Source of the DNA: an uncultured Sulfitobacter sp.
GTDB taxonomy: Bacteria; Pseudomonadota; Alphaproteobacteria; Rhodobacterales; Rhodobacteraceae
Length of the DNA: 64,000 bases
Direction: 5' to 3'
Assembly (NCBI RefSeq): GCF_947497275.1
Contig: NZ_CANMFS010000002.1
Span: forward strand, 124,001 to 188,000
Shown: in pieces, positions 47,503 to 56,941 of the stretch
Numbering within the stretch: the first letter of the stretch is position 1
Layout of the letters: the number at the start of each line of letters is the position of its first letter
Notes under the pieces: model-generated
Databases searched by the model: none
What the model saw: only the letters and a program-made list of their open reading frames with translations
What the model was told of the DNA's origin: nothing
Translations under genes and position numbers: made by a program

Positions 47503-47698
47503 CCCACGTCGGCTCATGCGGGCCAAGCTTTGGGCGCGCAGACCTCCGTCGATGCGGATGGTCAAGCTGGTGTTCGGGGCCATCGCGCTCGCCGCTTTGG
47601 TGTTGGGGATTGACTATTTCGGCCTCTGGCCGGACTGGGCCCAGGCGGACAGGGTCCCGCGCCGACTGACTCCACAACCGATCAACGCCGGATCGTGA
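47495..47698 (+). CDS. Small single-span membrane protein
   Basis: A 67-residue protein ([20 protein letters not shown]) with a basic N-terminal part, one membrane segment ([20 protein letters not shown]) and a short tail ending near [14 protein letters not shown]. The overlap with the hpt stop and the coherent topology support a real gene; I recall similar small proteins after hpt in other roseobacters. The function is unknown. Confidence 0.65.
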   Translation: MLDPRRLMRAKLWARRPPSMRMVKLVFGAIALAALVLGIDYFGLWPDWAQADRVPRRLTPQPINAGS

Positions 47699-48238
47699 CC
47701 CGACCGCGCCGGGTACCGCCGCCTGACGAAAATGGGATGCGTTTCACTCAGTTACATAAGCGCCTCCGGGCTTGCATCACCCGTCGCCCATTTGCGCAGG
47801 CTGGCGATCCCATGCGCAGGACCGGCCAGTTCCAGCACATACCCCTTACAGCTGCTGGTGCGAGACCTGATATTAAGATGATGCTAGCCCAGTGCGAGTT
47901 CCGCCTCGCGCGGCGTGCCCTCAAAGGGCATCGCGTGCGAAGAGTGGCCGGGGTTCGAATGATTTCCTGGGCAAGAAGGTCGGTGCCCGTCGCCTTGTTT
48001 CCGGACAAGACGACAGGCGTCACCGGCACGCTGTCCGGCATCCCGTAGTGAAAACCGACGAACTGACCGTCATGAACACACGCCAGAACGTCTGCGCATG
48101 CATCTCCACCGAAACGCCCAAACGGATCATCGCTGAAATCGGGAATTGGCGGTATGCCCGCCTATCATCGACGTGGCGCGCAAGAATAGCACGGTACCGG
48201 CGTACCTATAGACGGGTGCTGGCTTGATCAGGCCGCCA
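47699..48238. other. Decayed or non-coding stretch
   Basis: A 540-base stretch between the small membrane protein and lipA without an intact gene. On the minus strand, fragments of protein-like sequence appear in shifting frames, described in the pseudogene entry. A second fragment lies at about 47750-47850 (GYVLELAGPAHGIASLRKWA, followed by a stop). This suggests one or two old genes degraded here. Confidence 0.45.
47884..48170 (-). pseudogene. Remnant of an unrecognised protein gene with frameshifts
   Basis: Minus-strand translation gives a plausible protein stretch IPPIPDFSDDPFGRFGGDAC, continuing with VHDGQFVGFHYGMPDSVPVT and VVLSGNKATGTDLLAQEIIR. After a shift of one base near 47945 it resumes as PGHSSHAMPFEGTPREAELA and stops at 47884. 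Upstream, another shifted frame reads YRYAGTVLFLRATSMIGG. No single frame is long enough for a gene, and no start with a ribosome site is present. I do not recognise the family. Chance reading through GC-rich DNA is the alternative. Confidence 0.35.
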
Positions 48239-49201
48239 TTACGCCACAGGAGCCCCTGCCAGTCTTGCCAGGCGCGCCTCCCGCAGGCGCGCGAAATCGT
48301 CGCCCGCGTGATAGCTCGACCGTGTAAGCGGCGTGGCCGACACCATCAGGAATCCCTTGCCATAGGCGGCTTTCTCGTAGGCGGCGAATTCATCCGGATG
48401 GACGAAGCGGTCCACCCGGTGATGTTTGGGGGTGGGTTGCAGATACTGACCGATGGTCAAAAAATCGATATCTGCCGCCCGCATGTCCTCCATCACCTGT
48501 ATCACCGCCTGCCGGTCTTCTCCCAGACCGACCATGATGCCGGATTTGGTGAACATCGACGGGTCGAGTTCCTTGACCCGTTGCAACAGGCGCAACGAAT
48601 GGAAATAGCGCGCTCCGGGGCGCACCTCGGGGTAGAGCCCGGGTACGGTCTCAAGGTTGTGATTGAACACATCCGGTCGGGCATCCACCACCTTTTCAAG
48701 AGCTTCCGGGCCGCACCGGATAAAATCCGGGGTGAGGATTTCGATGGTGGTATCGGGGCTGCGGTACCGGATCGCGCGGATTGTCTGGGCAAAATGCTCC
48801 GCCCCGCCATCCGTGACATCATCGCGGTCGACCGATGTGATGACCACATGGTTCAGCCCCAGTTTCTGGACCGCATCCGCGACCCGGCCCGGCTCGAAGG
48901 CGTCCAGTTCTTCGGGCGGTTTGCCGGTCGCGATATTGCAGAACGTGCAGGCGCGTGTGCACACCTCGCCCATGATCATCATGGTGGCGTGGCCCTGGCT
49001 CCAGCACTCGCCGACGTTGGGGCACCCCGCTTCTTCGCAAACCGTCACAAGCTTGTTGTCTCGCATGATCTTGGCGGTCGCCTCGAAACCCTTGCCACCT
49101 GGTGCACGCACACGAATCCAGTCCGGCTTTTTGGGCTGCGGATTGTCGGGGCGGCGCGCCTTTTCGGGGTGACGCACTTCGGGAATTTTCAGATCACGCA
49201 T
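48239..49201 (-). CDS. lipA: Lipoyl synthase
   Basis: Radical SAM enzyme that inserts two sulfur atoms into protein-bound octanoyl groups to make lipoyl cofactors. The 320-residue protein has the auxiliary cluster cysteines C55, C60 and C66 in [13 protein letters not shown] and the radical SAM triad C81, C85 and C88 in [27 protein letters not shown] and [17 protein letters not shown] are also present. All six expected cluster ligands are intact. It lies downstream of the DUF6456 gene with 155 bases between, which hold an 8-bp GC inverted repeat (49264-49271 and 49289-49296). Confidence 0.97.
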   Translation of the reverse strand: MRDLKIPEVRHPEKARRPDNPQPKKPDWIRVRAPGGKGFEATAKIMRDNKLVTVCEEAGCPNVGECWSQGHATMMIMGEVCTRACTFCNIATGKPPEELDAFEPGRVADAVQKLGLNHVVITSVDRDDVTDGGAEHFAQTIRAIRYRSPDTTIEILTPDFIRCGPEALEKVVDARPDVFNHNLETVPGLYPEVRPGARYFHSLRLLQRVKELDPSMFTKSGIMVGLGEDRQAVIQVMEDMRAADIDFLTIGQYLQPTPKHHRVDRFVHPDEFAAYEKAAYGKGFLMVSATPLTRSSYHAGDDFARLREARLARLAGAPVA

Positions 49202-49356
49202 GAGGACCTCGTGTGGCGACGTTTCATGCTATCTAACATGCCTTACCACAAACGAAAGGCCAAGGCGTGCGATTGACGCGGTCGGTACCGCACGCCAGAG
49301 GGCGCAACCGCCAGAGCCGGCAGCATCCTTTATGCCTTGACCGGTAATCCGTGGAA

Positions 49357-50481
49357 TCAGCCGATCATCGCGTCGTCACCCGCTGTCTGCGCGTAGTGTC
49401 GTTTGAGCCGCTGAAGCGCGATTCGCAACACGATCTTGCCCGAACGCGCGGACCAGCCAAGGTGTTTCTCGGCCGTTTCCAACCCTTCGAGAAAGCAACA
49501 GCACCGCAATGTCACGTCCGACAGCCCCGGCCCGAGATCGCGGATCGCAGCGCGCACGCGGGCATGTGCCGCGATGGTGGCCGGCGGGCCGTGGGGGGGC
49601 TCCGCAGGTAGGCTTGCGCCGCACGTCGACAGAAATTGTTCCCAATTCTTCGCGACTTCCGGGGCCATCTGCGCCAGTTCGAAATCCTCGCGCAGCCGCT
49701 CTCCGGCGCGCACAAGGTCCGTTGTCAAAAAACATTCACCGTCCTTGTCGCGGCGTCGTGCGAGCGCAGCAAGGGGGCTTTCGGCAAGTGCGTAGCGGAT
49801 GCGCCGCGGGGCACTGCCGCTTTTCTGTGCGGCGATGCCGAACGTCGTGTCCCGGTCCGCAGCCTCGGCAGTCTCGCTTCGTGCCATCATGTCGGTCAGC
49901 GCCGCGCGCCCCGCCGCGTTGATCCGATAGCGGGTGATCCGTCCGGCAGGTCCCGCAACGATCCAACCCTTCAGGGCCATCGCCTCGGCGATCGTGCGAT
50001 CTACGACACCCGTGCGGGTGTCTGGCCCCTCGGGACCATTGCGCACAATGACGGCTTTTTCCATATCGACGGCGACCGCCAATACCGCATCTTTTTCGCA
50101 CAGACGCCGCAAAACGCGCGCGGCCTGCCCCGAGAGTTCCACATCGTCCGGCAGCGGGTCGCGAATGTCCGGCGCAGGCGGCGTTAGCGCGGGCTTGACC
50201 TCCTTCGGCCCGGATCCGGCACCCTCGGGGACCGGATCGCCGAGTGTCTTCAACATTCCGTCAACGAGAGGATCGTCGCGCAGCGTCTCGATCCGCCGGA
50301 TCTGTCGCAGTACCGTCGACGCGTGGCAGCCTTGTTGCCGCGCCAGCGCCCGGATCGAGACGCCTTTCTCGGTATGATCGAGGTAATTCTGCACGGATCT
50401 GGGTACCCATTCCGGCACAGCTTCGGCGCACCTCTCCAGCGAATGTTCCTTTTGTTCAATTCTTTGCCACACTCGCCCCAT
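49357..50481 (-). CDS. Helix-turn-helix protein with C-terminal DUF6456
   Basis: A predicted DNA-binding regulator of 374 residues found in roseobacters. The N-terminal part carries a helix-turn-helix-like segment (VSIRALARQQGCHASTVLRQ, about residues 42-61). A Pro-rich linker follows, then a second winged-helix-like region (AEAMALKGWIVAGPAGRITR). The C-terminal DUF6456 domain has LAALARRRDKDGECFLT, ERLREDFELAQMAPEVAKNW and LRIALQRLKRHY. The ATG at 50481 follows AAAGGAGG with a long 11-base spacer. It is divergent from the DUF6477 gene, sharing a 237-base control region. Targets are unknown. Confidence 0.8.
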   Translation of the reverse strand: MGRVWQRIEQKEHSLERCAEAVPEWVPRSVQNYLDHTEKGVSIRALARQQGCHASTVLRQIRRIETLRDDPLVDGMLKTLGDPVPEGAGSGPKEVKPALTPPAPDIRDPLPDDVELSGQAARVLRRLCEKDAVLAVAVDMEKAVIVRNGPEGPDTRTGVVDRTIAEAMALKGWIVAGPAGRITRYRINAAGRAALTDMMARSETAEAADRDTTFGIAAQKSGSAPRRIRYALAESPLAALARRRDKDGECFLTTDLVRAGERLREDFELAQMAPEVAKNWEQFLSTCGASLPAEPPHGPPATIAAHARVRAAIRDLGPGLSDVTLRCCCFLEGLETAEKHLGWSARSGKIVLRIALQRLKRHYAQTAGDDAMIG

Positions 50482-50544
50482 GCGTATGAACGCCTCCTTT
50501 CGCGAAACTTTAAGAAAAGCAAACACAACCCTTGAGGGAATTGA

Positions 50545-50559
50545 TTACCTATTGGTTAA
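50545..50559. promoter_or_regulatory. Possible CtrA-like box
   Basis: TTAC-N7-TTAA on the plus strand (TTAA-CCAATAG-GTAA on the minus strand) matches the CtrA consensus TTAA-N7-TTAA at 7 of 8 positions. It lies 64 bases upstream of the DUF6456 start in the shared divergent region. A match of this quality is expected several times by chance in 64 kb, so support comes only from its position. Confidence 0.25.
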
Positions 50560-50718
50560 GATCAGATAGTCAGGACATCATTGTTTCTAAAAGGTAAACA
50601 ATCCTGAAGATGCCGAACGCAAACCCCTGCGATCGCGCAACACTCGTAAAACTAGAACATTATGGGTTTCCAGGATCGCACCGCATCGGCTTGCGACGTC
50701 CCACAGGAGACTGATTTC

Positions 50719-51027
50719 ATGCAAGATATCCACACCCGCCTCGCAGCCCTCCAGCGCCCCCGTTTGATGATGCGCGCCGCGCGGATCGGTGGTCGTGATT
50801 ATCGTCGCCTGGCGCACCTGCCAAGGCTTTTGGGCTACGGCGTTTTGCCGCGCCACACCGAGGCGCTCTTGCGATTGCTGGATATGGAAGCCGAGCAGGA
50901 AAGCCTGCGCGCAGCCGCAGACGCCGGCCACAGTCTCATGCGGCAGATCGATCTGCTGATCGCGATCGTGGGAGAGGCGCGTCTGCGGGCTGCACAAGGT
51001 AGCCTGCAGACAGTCGGCATCACATAA
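50719..51027 (+). CDS. DUF6477 family protein
   Basis: A 102-residue, mostly helical cytoplasmic protein (MQDIHTRLAALQRPRLMMRA) rich in Arg and Leu. It has the family pattern ARIGGRDYRRLAHLPRLLG, RHTEALLRLLDMEAEQESLR and a C-terminal LLIAIVGEARLRAA. The function is unknown. A CAGGAG site precedes the ATG. It is divergent from the DUF6456 regulator, and its 3' end overlaps that of the convergent MttB-like gene by 8 bases. Confidence 0.8.
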   Translation: MQDIHTRLAALQRPRLMMRAARIGGRDYRRLAHLPRLLGYGVLPRHTEALLRLLDMEAEQESLRAAADAGHSLMRQIDLLIAIVGEARLRAAQGSLQTVGIT

Positions 51028-52558
51028 AGCTGTCGGGCTCGCCCGCCTTGCGTTCGGCGACGAAGGCATCGAGCGCCTCGTGCACAGCCGGATCGAGCGC
51101 GGGCGCGCGGTAATCGTTCAGCATCTTCTCGACGCGCAGCGCCGCAAGCGTCTGCGTGTCGCGCGCGCCTTCGTCCTCCCAGGTCTCAAAAGGCTTGTAG
51201 TCAAGCAGATCAGATTTCCAGAAGGCCGCCTTGAAATTCTCCTGCGTGTGCGCGCAACCGAGGTAATGCCCGCCTGGCCCCACCTCGCGGATCGCGTCCA
51301 TCGCCTGCGCGTTTTCATCAACCGAAACACCGCGCGCCAGATGGTGCAATGTGCCCAACTGATCCGCATCCATGACGAATTTCTCGAACGATGACACCAG
51401 TCCACCTTCGAGCCAGCCACAGGCGTGCAGCATGAAGTTCACGCCGGACAGCAATCCCATGTTAAGAGAGTTCGACGTCTCGTAGGCTGCCTGCGCATCC
51501 GGCAGTTTCGATCCACAGAACGATCCCGCCGACCGGTACGGCAGGTTCAACCGCCGCGCCAGCTGACCGGCCCCGTAGGTGATGTGCGCAGCCTCCGGTG
51601 TGCCAAAGGTCGGCGCACCCGAATTCATGTCGATCGATGTGACGAATGCGCCCATGATCACCGGCGCACCGGGACGGATCAACTGGCTGTAGGCGATACC
51701 TGCCAGAACTTCGGCCAGAACCTGCGTCAAAGTGCCGGCCACGGAAACCGGCGCCATTGCCCCGCCGACGATGAACGGCGAGATAATGCAGGCCTGGTTG
51801 TTCTGCGCATATACCTCCAGCGCACCCATCATCACATCGTCGAAGGTCATCGGCGAGTTGATGTTGATGAGCGAGGTCATCACGGTATTTTCCTGCACAA
51901 ACCGATCGCCGAACAATACGCTGCACATGTCCACCGAATCCTGCGCCCGGCTCGGCTCGGTAACTGACCCCATGAATGGCTTGTCCGAGAGCGTCATATG
52001 CGCATGCAACATGTCCAGATGGCGCTTGTTGACTGCAATATCGGTGGGCTCGCAGACCGTGCCGCCGGAATGATGCAACCATTTCGACATATAGCCGAGT
52101 TTCACGAATTTGCGAAAATCTTCCATCGTCGCATACCGCCGACCGCCCGCAAGATCGCGCACAAAGGGCGGACCGTACACCGGGGCTAGAACCAGATTGT
52201 TTCCACCGACGACGACATCACGCTCCCGGTTGCGCGCGACCTGTGTGTACTGCGACGGCGCGGTCTTGCACAACTCGCGCGCCAACCCCTTCGGAATGCG
52301 CACGCGCTCCCCCTGCACATCCGCACCGGCGCCGCGCCACCGCTCCAAGGCGCGGGGGTTGTCGGGAAAATTCACACCGATCTCCTCCAGCACCGTCTCG
52401 GCGTTGGTTTCGATGATCTCCAACGCCTCTTCGGTCAACACTTCGAAATTCGGGATATTACGCGCGATATACCGCGCCGTCTCGAAAGAGACCGCGCTAC
52501 GCTCCGCGCGCCGTGCTGCCCCGCCCCCGCCGCGCGCACGCCGTGCTGTTTCCGCCAT
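51020..52558 (-). CDS. Trimethylamine methyltransferase (MttB) superfamily protein, non-pyrrolysine
   Basis: A 512-residue member of the MttB superfamily, corrinoid-dependent methyltransferases that demethylate quaternary amines such as glycine betaine or proline betaine. Characteristic segments are IARNIPNFEVLTEEALEII near the N-terminus, HHSGGTVCEPTDIAVNKRHL, and GAPTFGTPEAAHITYGAGQL. HYLGCAHTQENFKAAFWKSD also occurs near the C-terminus. No in-frame amber codon is present, so it is not the pyrrolysine type. No corrinoid protein or reactivase gene lies beside it, so partners must be elsewhere. The basic Gly/Ala/Arg N-terminal tail is common in roseobacter members. Confidence 0.9.
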   Translation of the reverse strand: MAETARRARGGGGAARRAERSAVSFETARYIARNIPNFEVLTEEALEIIETNAETVLEEIGVNFPDNPRALERWRGAGADVQGERVRIPKGLARELCKTAPSQYTQVARNRERDVVVGGNNLVLAPVYGPPFVRDLAGGRRYATMEDFRKFVKLGYMSKWLHHSGGTVCEPTDIAVNKRHLDMLHAHMTLSDKPFMGSVTEPSRAQDSVDMCSVLFGDRFVQENTVMTSLININSPMTFDDVMMGALEVYAQNNQACIISPFIVGGAMAPVSVAGTLTQVLAEVLAGIAYSQLIRPGAPVIMGAFVTSIDMNSGAPTFGTPEAAHITYGAGQLARRLNLPYRSAGSFCGSKLPDAQAAYETSNSLNMGLLSGVNFMLHACGWLEGGLVSSFEKFVMDADQLGTLHHLARGVSVDENAQAMDAIREVGPGGHYLGCAHTQENFKAAFWKSDLLDYKPFETWEDEGARDTQTLAALRVEKMLNDYRAPALDPAVHEALDAFVAERKAGEPDSFM

Positions 52559-52664
52559 TTGAATGCCCCTCAGATAAATGTTTTGCCACCGATACCCCTA
52601 TCGCCATCCCCGCGCCCGCACGGATTGCGGCGGTCGTGGGTAAAAAGCGACATCCGCTCCCGGC

Positions 52665-52711
52665 TATTTCTTTTGGCACGAAATATCCCGGGGTCTGGGG
52701 CAGCGCCCCAG
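52665..52711 (+). repeat. Dispersed intergenic repeat, copy 3
   Basis: ATTTCTTTTGGC followed by ACGAAATATCCCGGGG, then a perfect 7-bp stem CTGGGGC/GCCCCAG (52695-52701 and 52705-52711) with loop AGC. Unlike copies 1 and 2 it lies between divergent genes (MttB-like and guaA), upstream of guaA in the same orientation. Confidence 0.8.
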
Positions 52712-52747
52712 TCTGCTCTTGCCAGCCCCTTTGCGGCACCCTAATCA

Positions 52748-54331
52748 ATGCCCATGACACACCAAATCCATGACCGCCTCCTCATCATCGACTTCGGCAG
52801 CCAGGTGACCCAGCTGATCGCACGACGCCTGCGCGAGTTGAACGTCTACTGCGAGATCCACCCCTTCAACATCGTTGATGACGCTTTTCTACAGGGTTTC
52901 AACCCCAAGGCGGTGATCCTGTCCGGCGGTCCCGCCAGCGTCGTCCATGAGAATTCGCCGCGCCCGCCGGCAGCGGTATTCGAGCTTGGCGTGCCGGTCC
53001 TCGGCATCTGTTACGGTCAACAGATCATGATGCAGATGCTGGGCGGTCTGGTCGAAGGCGGCAAGATCTCTGGCGGTGGCGGCACCGCCGAGTTCGGCCG
53101 CGCCTATATCGCGCCCACCGAGGAACAGACAGACCTGCTGCGAGGCTGGTTCAAGACCGACCGCGAACAGGTCTGGATGAGCCACGGCGATCACGTCAGC
53201 CGTCTCGCGCCGGGGTTCAAGGTCTACGGCACGTCACCGCATGCCCCCTTCGCCGTTACGGCAGATACCGACCGTGAATTTTATGCGGTGCAATTTCATC
53301 CCGAAGTACACCACACGCCCAATGGTTTGAAATTTTATGAAAATTTTGTCCACATCGCGGGATTCACCGGCGATTGGACAATGAATGCCTACCGCGATGA
53401 GGCTGTCGAGAAAATCCGCGAGCAGGTTGGCGATGCGCATGTCATCTGCGGTCTCTCCGGCGGGGTCGATTCTTCCGTCGCCGCGGCCCTCATTCACGAA
53501 GCCATCGGTGACCAGCTGACATGTGTTTTTGTCGATCACGGATTGCTGCGCAAGAATGAAGCCGAGGAAGTCGTGGCGATGTTCCGCGACCACATGAACC
53601 TGCGCGTCATTTATGCCGATGAGGCCGAGCTTTTCCTGGGCGAACTGGAAGGACAGTCCGACCCCGAAACCAAACGCAAGATCATCGGTCGCCTCTTCAT
53701 CGACGTGTTTCAAAAATACGCCAACGACATCGAAGGCGCCGGTTTTCTTGCCCAGGGTACGTTGTACCCGGATGTCATCGAAAGCGTCAGTTTCGCGGGC
53801 GGGCCCTCCGTAACCATCAAGAGCCACCACAACGTCGGCGGTCTGCCGGAAAAGATGGGTTTGAAACTGGTCGAGCCGCTGCGCGAACTCTTCAAGGACG
53901 AGGTGCGCGTTCTGGGCCGTGAACTGGGCCTGCCGCCCTCCTTCATCGGGCGTCACCCCTTCCCCGGCCCCGGCCTTGCGATCCGTTGCCCCGGCGAAAT
54001 CACCCGCGAGAAACTCGAGATTCTGCGCGAAGCCGATGCCGTCTACATCGACCAGATCCGCCGCCATGGTCTATACGATGACATCTGGCAGGCTTTCTGC
54101 GCCATCCTCCCCGTGCGGACCGTGGGCGTGATGGGCGACGGCAGGACCTATGATTTCGCCTGCGCGCTGCGCGCAGTCACTTCCGTCGACGGCATGACGG
54201 CCGATTATTATCCGTTCAGTCACGACTTCCTCGGTGAAACGGCAACACGTATCATCAACGAAGTACCGGGCATCAACCGGGTCACCTATGACATCACGTC
54301 GAAACCGCCCGGTACGATCGAATGGGAGTGA
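52748..54331 (+). CDS. guaA: GMP synthase (glutamine-hydrolysing)
   Basis: Converts XMP to GMP with ATP and glutamine, the last step of guanine nucleotide synthesis. The 527-residue protein has the class I glutamine amidotransferase domain with nucleophile C88 in LGICYGQQ and the catalytic His and Glu in QFHPEVHHT. The ATP pyrophosphatase P-loop [19 protein letters not shown] and the C-terminal dimer domain ending PPGTIEWE complete it. The ATG at 52748 or 52754 may be used. Repeat copy 3 sits just upstream. Confidence 0.98.
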   Translation: MPMTHQIHDRLLIIDFGSQVTQLIARRLRELNVYCEIHPFNIVDDAFLQGFNPKAVILSGGPASVVHENSPRPPAAVFELGVPVLGICYGQQIMMQMLGGLVEGGKISGGGGTAEFGRAYIAPTEEQTDLLRGWFKTDREQVWMSHGDHVSRLAPGFKVYGTSPHAPFAVTADTDREFYAVQFHPEVHHTPNGLKFYENFVHIAGFTGDWTMNAYRDEAVEKIREQVGDAHVICGLSGGVDSSVAAALIHEAIGDQLTCVFVDHGLLRKNEAEEVVAMFRDHMNLRVIYADEAELFLGELEGQSDPETKRKIIGRLFIDVFQKYANDIEGAGFLAQGTLYPDVIESVSFAGGPSVTIKSHHNVGGLPEKMGLKLVEPLRELFKDEVRVLGRELGLPPSFIGRHPFPGPGLAIRCPGEITREKLEILREADAVYIDQIRRHGLYDDIWQAFCAILPVRTVGVMGDGRTYDFACALRAVTSVDGMTADYYPFSHDFLGETATRIINEVPGINRVTYDITSKPPGTIEWE

Positions 54332-54946
54332 TTTCGCCCGCGCCAGCGTGTTCGATTCCCCTCGACTGGGCGCGTTAAGCATCTAATAATAAATAGTATA
54401 GCATGTGAGACGGTTCACTATCTATCGATGGGCTATCAGTTATCATAGCGGTGTGCCTGACGGTACGCGGGGTTCCGAAATCAGCTGCTGTCGGAGATCA
54501 GTGCGGACGACCTGCGAATGAGATGCGCAACAGTAGACGATCACGGCGCACCGGCGACCGCCGTCAGGTCACCGGCAAACGGCTGGATCCATCATACGGC
54601 CTGCAGAAGCCATTATTTCCCGTAAGTTCAAAGGACCAATGGGTGATAGGAGCAATTGGGATGACCACTCCGCCGTTGAAACCCTCTTCAAGACCATCAC
54701 AGCCGAGCGGGTCTGACGTCGGTTATGGGAGATACGGCGGCAGACCGGTATGGCGGACCCTTGAATACATAAACCGCCTCCATAGCTTGCGACGCCGTCA
54801 CCCGGCACCCGCTTGAAAAGCCCGGTCGCCTCTCGGGACGGAACGTGGCTAAATCGAGCACCGAGGGCGGCACTTAAGTGCGACAGGTCCAATACCAGCG
54901 GGACATCGGCCCGTTCCTCGCTCCGGTCGCGCGGGTTTCCGGCCGG
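54332..54946. other. Gene-free region at the edge of a probable island
   Basis: A 615-base region after guaA. Its first part (about 54380-54450) is visibly AT-richer than the flanks. The second half holds a decayed transposase fragment (separate entry). No intact gene or tRNA was found. It marks the change from the conserved core to the catabolic cluster. Confidence 0.6.
54640..54870 (+). mobile_element. Decayed IS3-family transposase remnant (OrfB C-terminus)
   Basis: Plus-strand fragments in shifting frames read NWDDHSAVETLFKTITAERV, then after shifts LEYINRLHSLRRRHPAPA and KSPVAS. These parallel the end of IS3-type integrase-core transposases, where an NAAVETFFKTIKAE-like stretch precedes an EYINGFYNPRRRHSALG-like stretch and a KSPVAFE-like end. 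Stops and frameshifts show it is inactive. Inverted repeats and a target duplication could not be found. Confidence 0.6.
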
Positions 54947-55996
54947 TTATTCAGCGGCATCCAGCAGGCCGCGCTCTCTGGCCATGGTCATGGCGGTATC
55001 CTGGATCATGTCTTCCTGACCGCCGATCATCTTTTGCCTGCCCAACTCGATCAGAATATCTCGCGCCGGGATCCCAAACCGCGCAGAGGCCCGTTTTGCA
55101 GGCAGCAAAAAGGTTGAATACACCCCGGCAAAACCCAGCGTCAGCGATTCGCGGTCAACCCGCACGATATGATCCATCAACGGCACGATGACATCTTCGG
55201 CCATATCCATAAGCGCAAATGTATCGACGCCCGTTACAATGCCCATACGGTCGCAAACCGCGGCCAGAACCTCAAGCGGGGCATTGCCCGCCCCAGCACC
55301 AAGCCCGGCAACTGACGCGTCGATCCGGCTGGCACCAGCGGCGATGGCGGCAATCGAATTGGCCACGCCAAGACCAAGGTTGTGATGACCGTGAAACCCG
55401 ATTTCGGTCTCGGGGCTTAACGCGTCGCGCAAGCGGGTGATGGCCTCCGTTACGTCATCGGTCAGCATGTACCCGGCGCTGTCCGTCACATAGACCGTCT
55501 GCGCGCCGTAGCTCTCCATCAGCTTGCCCTGTTCAACCAGCCCGGCGGCGTCGTTGAGATGCGCCATCATCAAAAATCCGGTGGTATCCATCCCCAGCTT
55601 GCGGGCGTGGGCAATATGCTGGGGCGAGGTGTCGGCCTCGGTGCTGTGGGTGGCGACATGGACACTGCGCGCACCGGCGGCATAGGCCTCGTCCAGTTCA
55701 TCCATGGTGCCAAGGCCGGGGATCAACAGGACTGAAACCGTGGCCTGTGTCATCTTTTTGGCCACGGCCGAGATATATTCGACGTTGGTGGCAAGCGCCC
55801 TGCCGTGCTGGATCGAATTGCCACCCAGACCGGCCCCGTGGGTTACTTGCAACATCGGCACATTGGCGCGGTCCAGCGCGGTGGCGATCTCGACCATCTG
55901 TTCAACGCTGATCTTTTCGCGCTTGGCATGCATTCCGTCGCGCAAGCACATATCATGAAACGTGACCTTGCGGCCTTCTAGTTTACTTTTTACCAT
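54947..55996 (-). CDS. dmpG: 4-hydroxy-2-oxovalerate aldolase
   Basis: Pyruvate-dependent class II aldolase that splits 4-hydroxy-2-oxo acids into pyruvate and an aldehyde, passing the aldehyde through a channel to the partner dehydrogenase. The 349-residue protein has the HMGL-like barrel signature [18 protein letters not shown] with metal ligand D20, the metal histidines in [15 protein letters not shown], and the C-terminal communication domain [20 protein letters not shown]. The gene start overlaps the dehydrogenase stop (TAATG). No hydratase (DmpE-type) gene accompanies it. Confidence 0.95.
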   Translation of the reverse strand: MVKSKLEGRKVTFHDMCLRDGMHAKREKISVEQMVEIATALDRANVPMLQVTHGAGLGGNSIQHGRALATNVEYISAVAKKMTQATVSVLLIPGLGTMDELDEAYAAGARSVHVATHSTEADTSPQHIAHARKLGMDTTGFLMMAHLNDAAGLVEQGKLMESYGAQTVYVTDSAGYMLTDDVTEAITRLRDALSPETEIGFHGHHNLGLGVANSIAAIAAGASRIDASVAGLGAGAGNAPLEVLAAVCDRMGIVTGVDTFALMDMAEDVIVPLMDHIVRVDRESLTLGFAGVYSTFLLPAKRASARFGIPARDILIELGRQKMIGGQEDMIQDTAMTMARERGLLDAAE

Positions 55997-56910
55997 TATG
56001 CGGCCTCCACCGGTTTCAGGGTCAATTTGCCCGCCAGAATTTCGCTGGCGAACATTTCAGCCGTGCGGGTGGCGGCGGCGGTCATAATGTCCAGATTGCC
56101 CGCATAGGTGGGCAGGTAGTCGCCAAGCCCGGCGACCTCCATAAAGACCGATACCAGGTTGTCTTCGAAGACAGGGCCGTTCACCAACCGATAACCGGGT
56201 ACATATTTCTGCACCTCGGTGATCATCGTCCGCACCGATGCGGTGATGGCCGCCTGATCCGGCGAGTCGTCGGTTTCGCAATAGATTGTGTTGCGCATGA
56301 TCATCGGCGGCTCAGCCGGGTTGATCACCGCCAGTGCCTTGCCGGTGCGCGCGCCGCCAACCTTCACCAATGCGTTCGACGTCGTATAGGTGAATTCGTC
56401 GAGGTTCGCACGGGTCCCCTGCCCCACCGATTTTGACGCAAGGCTGGCGATGATTTCGGCGTAGGCGACCGGCTGCACCGATGAAACGGCACTGACGATC
56501 GGGATCGTTGCCTGACCCGCGCAAGAGATCATGTTGACGTTCATCTCAAGCTTGTCGGCATGTTCGCGCAGGTTGACCGGCGGCACGCAAAGCGGGCCAA
56601 TCGCCGCCGGCGTGAGGTCAATCATCATCACTCCAAGCGCGTTCAGCTTGCGGCTGTTCTCAGCGTGGACATAGGCGCTTGTCGCGTCAAAGGCGATTTG
56701 GATATCGTCTGTCGCGACATGCGGCAACAACCCATTAACGCCGTCGGCGGTGGTCTTCAGCCCCATGTCACGGGCCCGTTTCAGGCCTTCGGATTCGGCG
56801 TCTATGCCGACCATCCAGACCGGTTCAAGAACCTCGCTGCGGCGGATCTTGTAAATAAGATCGGTGCCGATATTGCCCGAACCGATGAGGGCGCATTTGA
56901 TCTTTTTCAA
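55996..56910 (-). CDS. dmpF: Acetaldehyde dehydrogenase (acylating)
   Basis: NAD- and CoA-dependent enzyme that oxidises acetaldehyde or propionaldehyde to the acyl-CoA, working in complex with the aldolase. The 304-residue protein has the Rossmann motif [10 protein letters not shown] at the N-terminus and the catalytic C130 in [32 protein letters not shown] and the [20 protein letters not shown] dimer segment are also present. It is upstream of dmpG and 31 bases downstream of the TRAP permease gene, so transporter and enzymes are likely cotranscribed. Confidence 0.95.
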   Translation of the reverse strand: MKKIKCALIGSGNIGTDLIYKIRRSEVLEPVWMVGIDAESEGLKRARDMGLKTTADGVNGLLPHVATDDIQIAFDATSAYVHAENSRKLNALGVMMIDLTPAAIGPLCVPPVNLREHADKLEMNVNMISCAGQATIPIVSAVSSVQPVAYAEIIASLASKSVGQGTRANLDEFTYTTSNALVKVGGARTGKALAVINPAEPPMIMRNTIYCETDDSPDQAAITASVRTMITEVQKYVPGYRLVNGPVFEDNLVSVFMEVAGLGDYLPTYAGNLDIMTAAATRTAEMFASEILAGKLTLKPVEAA

Positions 56911-56941
56911 TGTCTGTCTCCTGTTATGTCGGGATGTCGCC

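Noticed and set aside
46888-47583. Long N-terminal extension of the RatA/COQ10-like protein running opposite hpt
   Set aside because: It is the antisense shadow of hpt; family members are about 150 residues and start at the motif following 46887.
51020-52558. MttB-like gene as a pyrrolysine-containing trimethylamine methyltransferase
   Set aside because: The reading frame has no in-frame amber codon, and no pyl genes are in the window; it belongs to the larger non-pyrrolysine branch.
54345-54372. GTTCGATTCCCC near the end of guaA as the 3' end of a tRNA or an attachment site
   Set aside because: The flanking bases do not pair as a T-stem, no matching 5' half or acceptor exists, and no second copy was seen at the other side of the island.
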